A stretch of DNA of 64,000 nt from Subsaximicrobium wynnwilliamsii (lineage in GTDB: Bacteria; Bacteroidota; Bacteroidia; Flavobacteriales; Flavobacteriaceae), in NCBI RefSeq assembly GCF_007997225.1, contig NZ_VORM01000010.1, positions 62,001-126,000 of the forward strand. Direction: 5' to 3'. The position numbers and the translations under genes were made by a program. The notes below the pieces were generated by a model that worked only from the letters and a program-made list of their open reading frames with translations, did not search any database and was not told where the DNA came from. Shown piece after piece: positions 8,410 to 17,109 of the stretch (its first letter is position 1; each line of letters begins with the position of its first letter).

Positions 8410-8517
8410 TTGAATTTGAACTTGAATTTGAACTTGAACTTGAACTTGAACTTGAATTTGAACTTGAATTTGAACTTGAATTTGAACTTGAACTAAAATT
8501 TGAATTTGAACTTGAAG
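8410..8517. repeat. Hexanucleotide tandem array TTGAA(C/T), 18 units
   Basis: The array starts 2 bp after the stop codon of the Crp/Fnr gene. Eighteen in-phase hexamers are TTGAAC or TTGAAT, with one variant TAAAAT and a terminal TTGAAG. An open frame on the opposite strand through this tract codes only for alternating Gln-Ile/Gln-Val and is not a gene. The tract belongs to the class of stop-codon-abutting arrays seen later in the window, but has a 6-bp rather than 7-bp period. Confidence 0.95.
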
Positions 8518-8781
8518 CTGCACTTTACAAGCGTTATGGGTTTTAGTCTTTTTACTTGTAATTGAACCCGATATGTGGACATTGATTTTCGAGAGTTGCA
8601 GTAAGCCGAAAACAATGAGTAGCGAATGGCACGCATATCTCTCAGATATCACGAATCCACACAAAAAAGAAATAGAATTTCTTTTTAAAGCAAAGCAGGT
8701 GGCCAAAATTCTTAGCCCAACACTTATTTTTTAATAAAGCTTTAAGATTTGTGCGTCTAAATAGTCGTATTTTTATAGAGC

Positions 8782-9909
8782 ATGAAAAAAGAGAACAAAC
8801 ACAAAAAAGGCTTCGTCTTTAAACCTTACGAAGCGCCCAATCAATCCCCATTCGACAAACTTTTTGAGATCTTCAAGGAGTTGATTACCCACACCTCAGG
8901 CGATTTTGATGAAGCCATCGATTGGTTAAAGCAGTTGGACAAGGAATATGAATTGACCACTGCCGAATATACCATAGATGATTTTATCGAGGACCTTAAG
9001 AAAAAAGGATACATCAAAGAGGAAATCGATATTGATGGCAAGGGTGGGATGGCCATTACGGCCAAGACCGAACGCGCCATTCGCCAGCAGGCCTTGAACC
9101 AAATCTTTGGAGCACTTAGAAAAAGTGGTCGTGGCAATCATCAAAGTAAGAGTCCAGGTATTGGCGATGAGCACACTGGCGATTTTAGAGACTACCAGTT
9201 TGGGGATGCCCTGGATAAGGTGTCAATGACGGAAAGCTTGAAAAATGCACAAATCAATCATGGTATCGGGGATTTCAGTATTTCGGAAGATGATCTGGTG
9301 GTTGAGGAAACCATGCACAAATCCCAAATGAGCACCGTATTGATGATCGATATCAGCCACAGTATGATTCTCTATGGCGAAGATCGCATCACACCGGCCA
9401 AGAAAGTGGCGATGGCGCTTGCCGAATTGATAACCTCGCGTTACCCAAAAGACACTTTGGATATTATCGTTTTTGGTAATGATTCCTGGCAAATTGAAAT
9501 TGCCGATCTGCCCTATTTAAAAGTAGGTCCCTACCATACCAATACCGTGGCAGGATTGCAATTGGCGCTGGATTTACTCCGCAGAAAACGAAACACCAAC
9601 AAACAGATTTTTATGATTACCGATGGGAAACCAAGTTGCTTGCGTTTGCCCGATGGTCAATATTATAAAGACAGTAACGGCCTCAATCCGCATATCACGA
9701 ACAAGTGCTACGCCATGGCCGGACAAGCCAGAAAGTTACACATCCCCATCACCACCTTCATGATTGCGCAAGACCCTTATCTCATGCAATTTGTGCAAGA
9801 ATTCACAAAAGCCAACCAAGGCAAGGCCTTTTATACAGGCTTAAAAGGTTTGGGCGAGATGATTTTTGAGGATTATGAAACCAATAGGAAAAAACGGATT
9901 AGAGGATAA
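8782..9909 (+). CDS. VWA-domain protein (ChlD/CoxE-like), partner of the AAA+ ATPase
   Basis: 375 residues, no signal peptide, so cytosolic. The C-terminal half is a von Willebrand factor A domain with a complete metal site: DISHSM (DxSxS), a conserved threonine near NTVAGLQL, and MITDGKP. The N-terminal half is charged and helical. Such proteins act with MoxR/ChlI-type AAA+ ATPases as metal-dependent adaptors, as in magnesium chelatase I-D. The ATPase gene follows 145 bp downstream on the same strand. The real substrate cannot be read from the sequence. Confidence 0.85.
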   Translation: MKKENKHKKGFVFKPYEAPNQSPFDKLFEIFKELITHTSGDFDEAIDWLKQLDKEYELTTAEYTIDDFIEDLKKKGYIKEEIDIDGKGGMAITAKTERAIRQQALNQIFGALRKSGRGNHQSKSPGIGDEHTGDFRDYQFGDALDKVSMTESLKNAQINHGIGDFSISEDDLVVEETMHKSQMSTVLMIDISHSMILYGEDRITPAKKVAMALAELITSRYPKDTLDIIVFGNDSWQIEIADLPYLKVGPYHTNTVAGLQLALDLLRRKRNTNKQIFMITDGKPSCLRLPDGQYYKDSNGLNPHITNKCYAMAGQARKLHIPITTFMIAQDPYLMQFVQEFTKANQGKAFYTGLKGLGEMIFEDYETNRKKRIRG

Positions 9910-9920
9910 GCTCCTCCCGA

Positions 9921-10038
9921 CCTTCCCGAAAGGGAAGGAGCCAAGGCTAATCAAAATCTTCCTAAAAAGAAGATTTTACAAATAAAAATAAATTTACTAA
10001 TTAAACACCCCCAACAGTTCCCTCTCCCTTGGAGAGGG
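9921..10038. repeat. Three intergenic hairpins between the VWA and ATPase genes
   Basis: Three perfect inverted repeats occupy this gap: CCTTCCC-GAAA-GGGAAGG (9921-9938), a 9-bp stem AAAATCTTC/GAAGATTTT (9953-9977), and CCCTCTCC-CTT-GGAGAGGG (10020-10038), the last only 16 bp before the ATPase start. The GAAA-capped first stem lacks a T run, so a terminator is not clear. The third hairpin is followed by an AGGGAGAGG copy and looks like an interspersed repeat. They could set the ratio of the two proteins. Confidence 0.65.
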
Positions 10039-10054
10039 TTAGGGAGAGGCAAAT

Positions 10055-11515
10055 ATGACAGAAATTACAACACTAGGCGAATTAAAAAAATCAAAGTACC
10101 AATCGAAATCCATCAAGGATGAGCTGCGTGATAATTTGATTCAGAAAATAAGGAATAAAGAAACCACGTTTGAGGGCGTTCATGGCTATGAAAACACCGT
10201 GATTCCAGAATTGGAGCGTGCCATTTTATCAAGACATAACATCAACCTTCTGGGATTACGCGGTCAAGCGAAAACACGTTTGGCGCGACTCATGCTCAAT
10301 TTATTGGATGAGCACATCCCCTTGGTGGAAGGTTCTGAGATCAATGACGATCCCTTCAACCCAATATCGCGTTATGCGAAAGAGTTGATTGCTGAAAAAG
10401 GAGACGACACCCCAATTACATGGTTGCATCGCAGTGAACGGTTTGCCGAAAAATTGGCCACGCCAGATGTGACTGTTGCCGATTTGATTGGTGACGTAGA
10501 TCCCATAAAAGCGGCCAACTTGAAATTGAGTTATGCCGATGATCGCGTGATTCACTACGGAATGATTCCGCGTGCAAACCGATGTATTTTTGTCATCAAC
10601 GAATTGCCAGATTTGCAGGCAAGAATCCAGGTAGCCTTGTTCAATATTTTGCAGGAAGGGGATATTCAAATTCGTGGCTTCAAATTGCGATTGCCATTGG
10701 ATGTGCAATTTATATTCACAGCAAATCCTGAAGATTATACCAACCGAGGAAGCATTGTCACGCCTTTGAAAGATAGAATTGGAAGTCAGATCTTGACCCA
10801 TTATCCCACTGATATTGAGACCGCACGTTTAATCACAGAGCAAGAAGCCAAGTTGGTGGAAAGTCAAAAAGAAAACGTCATGGTGCCAGATTTGGCGAGG
10901 GATTTACTCGAGCAAATTGTTTTTGAAGCGAGAGAAAGTGAGTTTATAGATTCTAAAAGTGGGGTAAGTGCCCGATTGAGCATTACCGCTTTAGAGAACT
11001 TATTGAGCACTGCCGAGCGTCGTGCCTTGCGATCAGGTGACGAGAAAACAACCTTGCGAATGAGTGATTTTGTGGGGATCATTCCATCCATTACCGGGAA
11101 AGTGGAATTGGTTTATGAAGGTGAGCAAGAAGGTGCAGCCATGGTGGCTTACAACCTCATTGGTGAAGCGGTAAAAAGTTTGTTTCCAGAATTTTTCCCA
11201 GCGATTGAAAAGTTGAAAAAACAACAAGAAGAAACTCCCTACGACCCAATCGTATCTTGGTTCTTTAATCAAAAAGACGGATTCGAATTATTGGATGATG
11301 TGAGAGATAAGGAATATAAAAATTTACTCGATGCCATTTCCCCTTTGAATGATTTGTTGGCAGAACACCAGTCTAAGCTGAAAAAAGAAGACAGTTACTT
11401 CGTAAAGGAATTTGTGCTATGGGCTTTGGTGGAATTTAAGCAATTGAGCAAATTCCGCTTTACGGAAGGCATCCAGTTTCAAGATCCTTATGGCAGTTAT
11501 ATCAGTGGTATTTAG
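10055..11515 (+). CDS. AAA+ ATPase of the MoxR/magnesium-chelatase (ChlI) type
   Basis: 486 residues. The P-loop GLRGQAKT lies at about 64-71, the Walker B/sensor region is CIFVINELPDLQARIQVALF, and FTANPEDYTNRGSIVTPLKDR carries sensor 1 and an arginine-finger region, the pattern of ChlI-like ATPases. A helical C-terminal region follows. With the preceding VWA protein it forms a ChlI/ChlD-like pair; such pairs remodel or metallate protein complexes. No chelatase substrate-binding subunit or tetrapyrrole gene adjoins it, so a true magnesium chelatase is unlikely. Confidence 0.87.
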   Translation: MTEITTLGELKKSKYQSKSIKDELRDNLIQKIRNKETTFEGVHGYENTVIPELERAILSRHNINLLGLRGQAKTRLARLMLNLLDEHIPLVEGSEINDDPFNPISRYAKELIAEKGDDTPITWLHRSERFAEKLATPDVTVADLIGDVDPIKAANLKLSYADDRVIHYGMIPRANRCIFVINELPDLQARIQVALFNILQEGDIQIRGFKLRLPLDVQFIFTANPEDYTNRGSIVTPLKDRIGSQILTHYPTDIETARLITEQEAKLVESQKENVMVPDLARDLLEQIVFEARESEFIDSKSGVSARLSITALENLLSTAERRALRSGDEKTTLRMSDFVGIIPSITGKVELVYEGEQEGAAMVAYNLIGEAVKSLFPEFFPAIEKLKKQQEETPYDPIVSWFFNQKDGFELLDDVRDKEYKNLLDAISPLNDLLAEHQSKLKKEDSYFVKEFVLWALVEFKQLSKFRFTEGIQFQDPYGSYISGI

Positions 11516-11619
11516 TGCTTAATTGCTTTCAAGTCAATTTTTGATGCTTTTGAACGCTGCTGATTTTATAATATGTCATAATTTTAGATATGTTGAATCC
11601 ATTTATAAAACCGAATAGT

Positions 11620-11787
11620 ATGAAACCAGGAAAAAGTGAACAAGAGCACGAAAAGCAACGTGATTTGAACAAGCAAGGTCTAAAGGAACAAGCCATTAAT
11701 ATTAAAGAAAAGGCCTCAGACGGGAAGGAAATCAATCCTCAAGTGAAACAGAAACAGGAAAAGCACCAACCTCGGGATAATGCCTAG
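11620..11787 (+). CDS. Small highly charged protein, function unknown
   Basis: 55 residues from the ATG at 11620; the frame is open from another ATG at 11590 (65 residues). The product is very hydrophilic and rich in Lys, Glu and Gln (KPGKSEQEHEKQRDLNKQ), with no aromatic residues, and is probably disordered. It is followed by a strong terminator (11855-11890), which supports a transcript. The sequence TAATTTTA just upstream resembles a -7 box. No family is recognised. The biased composition could also be chance, so confidence is moderate. Confidence 0.45.
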   Translation: MKPGKSEQEHEKQRDLNKQGLKEQAINIKEKASDGKEINPQVKQKQEKHQPRDNA

Positions 11788-11854
11788 GGTATTGGCCAAT
11801 CAAAGTTGATGTACCTGAATGTTTTATCAAGTATACATTTGTATTACAATTATG

Positions 11855-11891
11855 AGACCTGCAAGATTTTAAACTCTTGCAGGTCTTTTTT
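11855..11891. terminator. Intrinsic terminator
   Basis: AGACCTGCAAGA (11855-11866) pairs perfectly with TCTTGCAGGTCT (11875-11886), an 8-nt loop between them, followed by TTTTTT. It lies after the small charged gene and the ATPase gene. Confidence 0.85.
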
Positions 11892-11896
11892 ATTTT

Positions 11897-11964
11897 AATT
11901 CCTCCAGAGGGTTGTATTCCCAGAGGCTTGCCTCGAAATATAAAGAACATCTTTCAATTCATAC
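11897..11964. repeat. 68-bp interspersed repeat, copy 1
   Basis: It matches 13935-14002 over the same 68 bp with about ten differences; the last 20 or so bases (AAGAACATCTTTCAATTCAT) are identical. It contains GAGGCTTGCCTC, which can form a short hairpin. The two copies sit on either side of the M1 peptidase gene. No coding potential is seen. Confidence 0.8.
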
Positions 11965-12101
11965 TTTGTGAGCTTGCTCCGAGCTCATTGATTGTTTAGG
12001 CTTCGGAATAGTTGCTGAGCTCCTGAATTGCATTTTATGGTTTAACCAACAAATTGGTTTGTTCAAACCTCACAGGTTTCGGTTTATCAATAAAGTTGAA
12101 C

Positions 12102-13748
12102 TCACAGTCTTTTGGAAAACACATAAAAATCAGCATCAAGGTCAATGGTCTTAATATTAGATTCAAGTTTCATGTTTTTCCATGCGGAAGTAGGGTATAG
12201 CCAAATTGCTTCATCGGCGATGCTGACTTGAACTGGCATTTTAAAATCAGCCACAACATTTGCCCAGCGGTATTTCAATTGATTGTTTTCAACGGAATAT
12301 TCCAAAGTTGGAATTCGTATATCTCGTAGATATTGATTGAAGAATGCGCTCAAATCCATTCCCGATTCTTGACTTATATAATCTTCAATTTGCTTGGTGG
12401 TGACCGTTTGATGATAGAATACTTCATTTAAGCCACGCAAAATCTGTCGCCATTTTTGATCGTCATTAATCAATTGACGCAGGGTGTGCAATATATTGGC
12501 ACCTTTGTAATACATATCGCCAGAGCCTTCTTGGTTTACGCCATAAGGCCCTATGATTGGCTTGTCGTTCTCAATGATGCGACGCGTGCCAATCACGTAA
12601 GCAGAGGAAGCTTCTTTTCCGTAAAAATAATCCAAGAATAAATTTTCAGAATACGCTGTGAAGCCTTCATGAATCCACATATCGGCAATGTCCTTGTTAG
12701 TGATATTGTTGGCAAACCATTCGTGGCCAGATTCGTGAATGATGATGAAATCGAATTTTAGTCCCCAACCGGTTCCAGACAAATCGCGTCCCAAATAGCC
12801 ATTCATGTATTGGTTGCCATAAGTCACAGAACTTTGATGCTCCATGCCTAAATACGGGACTTCCACAAGTTTAAAGCCATCCTCATAAAACGGATAGGGA
12901 CCAAACCAATATTCAAAAGCTTCCATCATTCTTGTGGCATCCTTAAACTGTACTTTGGCCTTTTCTAAGTTAGCGGGTAAAACGTAGTAATCCATAGTTA
13001 AATTACCGTTTTCGCCTGCATAGTCTTCCGCAAAATGTACATAATCGCCAACATTCACATTCACACCATAATTATTGATGGGATTGCCCACAAACCAATT
13101 GTAGGTCGAAGTGCCGTCTTTATGCTGCTCTTTACTGCGTAGCCTTCCGTTAGACACATCCATCAAATCTTTTGGCACGGTCACACTTATGAGCATGCTA
13201 TCCACTTCATCGTACATGTGGTCTTTGCAAGGCCACCAAACACTGGCACCCAGACCTTGGCACGAGGTGGCGATAAAATCATTGCCATTGTCATCTTTTT
13301 TCCATGAAAATCCGCCATCCCAAGGCGCTCTAACGGCTACTTTGGGGTGGCCTTCATAATAAACCTCCAAATTTTGTGTGCTTCCTTTTGGTTGTGGATG
13401 CTCAAGAGTTACAAAATGTGCGTTTCCGTCGCTTTTGAACTGCAATTCCTTACCATCTTGAACGATTTTACTAATGGTCAAAGGCGATTGCAAATCAATT
13501 TGAAGGGTCTTTTTTGGATTTAAAACTGTGTATTGAACTGTGTTTTTGCCCTTAATGGATTTATCGTCTGGATTGATTTGAACCTCTAAGTGGTAATAAG
13601 TCAAATCCCACCAAGCACGTTCTGGGGTAATGCTGCCACGCAAGCTGTCTTGATGTGTGAATTGTGCCTGTTTATCTGCCATAAGACCTTGGGCGGCTAT
13701 TGACAAATCAAAGGCTAAAAGCAGAATGCCTATTATAAAGTGCTTCAT
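12102..13748 (-). CDS. Secreted M1-family zinc metallopeptidase
   Basis: 548 residues with a signal peptide (MKHFIIGILLLAFDLSIAAQ). The zinc site HESGHEW is followed after exactly 18 residues by the glutamate of WIHEGFTAY, the M1 pattern HExxH-x18-E. The substrate-binding GxMEN motif is GMEHQ (asparagine changed). An N-terminal beta-sandwich precedes the catalytic domain; the large C-terminal helical domain of PepN is missing, giving the short form common in Bacteroidota. Predicted to trim peptides in the periplasm or outside the cell. The gene stands alone, convergent with the upstream ATPase cluster. Confidence 0.92.
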   Translation of the reverse strand: MKHFIIGILLLAFDLSIAAQGLMADKQAQFTHQDSLRGSITPERAWWDLTYYHLEVQINPDDKSIKGKNTVQYTVLNPKKTLQIDLQSPLTISKIVQDGKELQFKSDGNAHFVTLEHPQPKGSTQNLEVYYEGHPKVAVRAPWDGGFSWKKDDNGNDFIATSCQGLGASVWWPCKDHMYDEVDSMLISVTVPKDLMDVSNGRLRSKEQHKDGTSTYNWFVGNPINNYGVNVNVGDYVHFAEDYAGENGNLTMDYYVLPANLEKAKVQFKDATRMMEAFEYWFGPYPFYEDGFKLVEVPYLGMEHQSSVTYGNQYMNGYLGRDLSGTGWGLKFDFIIIHESGHEWFANNITNKDIADMWIHEGFTAYSENLFLDYFYGKEASSAYVIGTRRIIENDKPIIGPYGVNQEGSGDMYYKGANILHTLRQLINDDQKWRQILRGLNEVFYHQTVTTKQIEDYISQESGMDLSAFFNQYLRDIRIPTLEYSVENNQLKYRWANVVADFKMPVQVSIADEAIWLYPTSAWKNMKLESNIKTIDLDADFYVFSKRL

Positions 13749-14526
13749 GTTTTAAAAATGGTTTTATCCGGTTGTTTTCAATTGGAGGATTGAAGTTAAC
13801 AAAATTGTCGCAATCTTACATCATTTGATTTGCTAAGACCTGATTACTTTCAAACCTGTCCAATAGCGCTGAATTATTTCCGAAGAAAAATAAGCGATTT
13901 TGAGATCTTCTAAAGACATTTCGATTAAGATTTCAATCCCTACAGAGGGTTTTATTCCTCGAGGCTTGTTCCGAAATACAAAGAACATCTTTCAATTCAT
14001 ACCCCGCGGTTATTGATGCTTGTTCATAAGCTGTTCTTCGGAAACCTTGCCGTTATTAATAAAAACGCTTTGGGGTGTTTAGACTGAAACCCTTGCAAAT
14101 TGAAATCGGAATTTTGAAATCCCAGTGGTCTAATGTAAAATTTGCTTCGAGTTGCATTAAAAAATGACTCTAAGTATGGGTTATGCGTATTGCATGTTCC
14201 AATTGTACGTAATATCATACCATCCATACATATTTGTTGAGCTTATTTTTAAATTTAAGTTAGTTTTAGGTTGTTTATCAGGGTCTTGTGATGTTCACGA
14301 TTAATTTTTAAAGATCCTAGCCGATTTGCGCCGGAACCATAATTTTCACAAGGGTCACACCTAATTTTTGCTTAAGGGCAATAATTAGAAGCAAAATACA
14401 AACATCGGAACAGTGAAAAGTGAAGTCTGGTTAAGAGGAGTACACCATTCCAGATTAAACGTATGACATGTTTAAGCCTAGAGTGATTTATACTTAACAC
14501 AATTATCAACTAAAAACTTACACATT
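13749..14526. other. 778-bp intergenic region between divergent secreted-protein genes
   Basis: It contains the second 68-bp repeat copy (13935-14002). Short open frames, the longest 67 codons, have no signal peptide, family likeness or plausible start context. No RNA gene is recognised. The last 250 bp probably carry the promoter of the beta-helix gene, but no clear TAnnTTTG box was found. Confidence 0.6.
13935..14002. repeat. 68-bp interspersed repeat, copy 2
   Basis: Same orientation and length as 11897-11964. The copies diverge after their common end: copy 2 continues CCCCGCGGTTATTG and copy 1 TTTGTGAGCTTG. It contains GAGGCTTGTTCCG in place of the short hairpin. Confidence 0.8.
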
Positions 14527-15567
14527 ATGAAAACTTTAAAAATTACAATTTTATGCAGTTTACTGAGTTTGTTCAGTTTTTCCCAAACGGTACATACCGT
14601 TGACAATCGAGACCAATCTGGAGCTCAATTTACAAATTTACAAACAGCCATAGATGCCGCAAGTGCAGGTGACATTATTCAAGTCTACCCTTCAGAGGAT
14701 TCTTATGGGGCCGTTGATGTTGGGAAATCGCTCACACTTATGGGTTTTGGGCATAATCCTGCCAATACCGACGGGGAAGTCGCTACGATTTCAACGATTA
14801 CTTTTAGAAATAATTCTGCGGGTTCAGAAATCAAAGGGCTTTCTATATCATCCATTCGTTGTAGCTCTTCTACCACGAGTCCTGACCAGGATAATATTCG
14901 CATAATCAACAATCGCATTAATGCTGGCGTAACGGGTTCAACAACCGACAACTTGAGCGATAACTGGGTAATTGAAGGCAACTATTTTACAAGTACCGGT
15001 GACAACGTAAACCCTCAAAATGGCACCAATAATTGGCAAATAAAGAATAATTTCATGCGAGGGTATCTAATCTCCTTGAACAATACCTGTATTGTTACCA
15101 ACAATATTTTTCTCAGCACCTCCAGTTCTGCGATTTTTTTCTATAACAGTGATGGGCCTTTGGTAAATAACAATATTTTCTTAGCTACTGGTACCTTAAC
15201 CGAAATTGGCACTTCCCCTTCCACCATTACCTTTGTGAGTAACATCACTTACAGTTTTTATGGTGCGACGATTGCCGCACTTGCAGGTAGCAACAATTTA
15301 AATAATACAAATCCATTATTTGTGAATGTGCCATCAGATGCTGTAACCGATTTCTATAATAACAATTACGATTTGACTAGTGGTTCTCCAGGAATCAATG
15401 CAGGTAGTGATGGAACAGATATCGGTCTTTTTGGCAACAATTTTTTATTTGATCCCAACGGAAGGCCTAACCTTACACCGTATCCAGAAAGTATCACAAT
15501 TACCAATAGTGTTGTTGCTCCAGGACAAACACTTAATGTGAACTTTACAGCAACTCAAAAACAATAA
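14527..15567 (+). CDS. Secreted right-handed beta-helix repeat protein
   Basis: 346 residues with a signal peptide (MKTLKITILCSLLSLFSFS, cut near SQT). The body shows the NosD/pectate-lyase-like pattern of short Asn-rich coils (DNIRIINNRINAG, WVIEGNYFTS, WQIKNNFMRG, CIVTNNIFLS, PLVNNNIFLA) expected of a parallel beta-helix, then GIDIGLFG-like text (DGTDIGLFG) and a short C-terminal strand. There is no T9SS sorting domain. No catalytic residues are evident; carbohydrate binding or structural use is inferred. The next gene starts 2 bp after its stop, so both are co-translated. Confidence 0.75.
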   Translation: MKTLKITILCSLLSLFSFSQTVHTVDNRDQSGAQFTNLQTAIDAASAGDIIQVYPSEDSYGAVDVGKSLTLMGFGHNPANTDGEVATISTITFRNNSAGSEIKGLSISSIRCSSSTTSPDQDNIRIINNRINAGVTGSTTDNLSDNWVIEGNYFTSTGDNVNPQNGTNNWQIKNNFMRGYLISLNNTCIVTNNIFLSTSSSAIFFYNSDGPLVNNNIFLATGTLTEIGTSPSTITFVSNITYSFYGATIAALAGSNNLNNTNPLFVNVPSDAVTDFYNNNYDLTSGSPGINAGSDGTDIGLFGNNFLFDPNGRPNLTPYPESITITNSVVAPGQTLNVNFTATQKQ

Positions 15568-15569
15568 AC

Positions 15570-16571
15570 ATGAAACGTATATTACTTATCATATTTTTGA
15601 GTATTGGGCTTGTTTTTAGTGGCTGGAGCCAAATAACAGCAGCCGAGTACTTTATAGATGCAGATCCTGGCATAGGCAATGCAACCAACCTAACGATAAG
15701 CTCAGGCAACCAAATAGATACCAATTTCAGTATTCCAACTGTCGGTTTGAGCAATGGATTACACGTCCTGCACATTCGCGTCAAGGGCACGAGTAATGTC
15801 TGGAGTTTGTACTATCGTGATTATTTTTATATCCTCACTACTGAAGCGCCTGCAGCGGGTTCAAACTTGAGTGCCGCCGAATATTTTATAGATACAGATC
15901 CAGGCGTTGGTAATGCCATTGCTTTATCCATTGCCTCTGGGCAAACAATCGATAACACTTTCAGCATTCCAACCAGTGGACTTGCTAATGGCTTGCATGT
16001 ACTGCATATGCGTACGCAAGATCTTGACGGTACTTGGAGTTTGTATTACAGGGATTATTTTTACATACACAGCGTAAATAATTTCGTATCCACACCAATT
16101 ACAGGAGCCGAATACTTTTTTGATACCGATCCAGGTGTTGGCAATGGTATTTCAATTGCCATTACTGAAGGTTTCACGATTGATGAAACGCTGGCGATCC
16201 CAGTCCCAGAGGATATGACAGATGGAAACCATTATTTATACATTCGTGTGAAAAATATGGATGATAATTGGTCCACCTATATATTTGCGCTTTTTAGCGT
16301 AGACAGCAATTTGTCTGTAGAAGAAATCAATGATCAAGACTTTAAGGTTTTTCCTAATCCTGCACATACATTCCTGAATGTCAAAATTAATTCAGGCTTG
16401 GATTATTCGATACAACTATTCGATGTAAACGGAAAGGAACTCATACAAACCAAAACCAACGGCACACTCCATAAATTGGATTTTTCGAGCTATGCCGAAG
16501 GCCTTTATTTGCTGCATGTGACTGAGTCAAAGACAGGCAAACGCAGCGTTGTTAAAATCGTTAAATCTTAG
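15570..16571 (+). CDS. T9SS-sorted protein with three AEYFIDxDPG repeats
   Basis: 333 residues. After a signal peptide (MKRILLIIFLSIGLVFSGWS) come three repeats of about 80-90 residues, each opening with AEYFIDADPG, AEYFIDTDPG or AEYFFDTDPG and closing with a NGLHVLHIR and WSLYYRDYF type segment. The last 75 residues are a type A T9SS sorting domain (VFPNPAHTFLNVKIN to a final basic KIVKS), so it should be moved across the outer membrane by the Por system and fixed on the surface or released. It starts 2 bp after the beta-helix gene; the two proteins probably act together outside the cell. Confidence 0.85.
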   Translation: MKRILLIIFLSIGLVFSGWSQITAAEYFIDADPGIGNATNLTISSGNQIDTNFSIPTVGLSNGLHVLHIRVKGTSNVWSLYYRDYFYILTTEAPAAGSNLSAAEYFIDTDPGVGNAIALSIASGQTIDNTFSIPTSGLANGLHVLHMRTQDLDGTWSLYYRDYFYIHSVNNFVSTPITGAEYFFDTDPGVGNGISIAITEGFTIDETLAIPVPEDMTDGNHYLYIRVKNMDDNWSTYIFALFSVDSNLSVEEINDQDFKVFPNPAHTFLNVKINSGLDYSIQLFDVNGKELIQTKTNGTLHKLDFSSYAEGLYLLHVTESKTGKRSVVKIVKS

Positions 16572-16658
16572 GCGTAGAGATTGGGATTTCATTGATTAGT
16601 CAAACTCTATTTAGGATATAATCATAACAATTTTGGTCTATTGTTTTTAGACTTCTGG

Positions 16659-16720
16659 AAATTGCTATTTAAAACTTTTGTGAAAATCATTTTTAAAGGT
16701 TTTAAATAGCAATTTTTTTA
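16659..16720 (+). terminator. Intrinsic terminator with 17-bp stem
   Basis: A 17-bp arm ending TATTTAAAAC (16659-16675) pairs perfectly with GTTTTAAATAGCAATTT (16699-16715), 23-nt loop, followed by a T run to 16719. It lies 87 bp after the T9SS gene. The remaining stretch to 17109 (about 390 bp) shows no gene or recognisable RNA. Confidence 0.85.
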
Positions 16721-17109
16721 TGTAAACCAATTGTGAATCATTTTTGACTTCTGGAGAATTTATCCGGTTTCTAACATTTAGTAACCGCTCGTGAATAGAG
16801 ACTACACAGTATTGTTAATTTGATTGGGAAGATAGGATATTCATCTAATACCATTTTCTTGAGAAAGACACTGCTTTAAAAAGCTGAGAATAATGTGGTT
16901 CTTCCAATTATACAAGATGCAGTACCATCCATACATGGGATGCGCTATTTCAATATTAAGTGCTTAGATTTAACTTATAGCCCATTCTATATCAGGTCAT
17001 TGAAGTGATGGTGTAGCGAAAAAAAACTGGGATAAATATTGGTAAATGACCTTTTAATGATCGCGCCAAAGACAAGAAAAGTTAAATTTTTAATATAAAA
17101 TCCAGTAAC

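Noticed and set aside
8368-8706. Leftward open frame of 112 codons with Gln-Val/Gln-Ile repeats
   Set aside because: It is the translation of the hexanucleotide array and the end of the fnr-like gene on the wrong strand; no start context or conserved sequence.
10055-11515. Magnesium chelatase for chlorophyll synthesis
   Set aside because: No chlH-like or tetrapyrrole genes nearby, and the organism type is not phototrophic by chlorophyll; a generic MoxR/VWA pair fits better.
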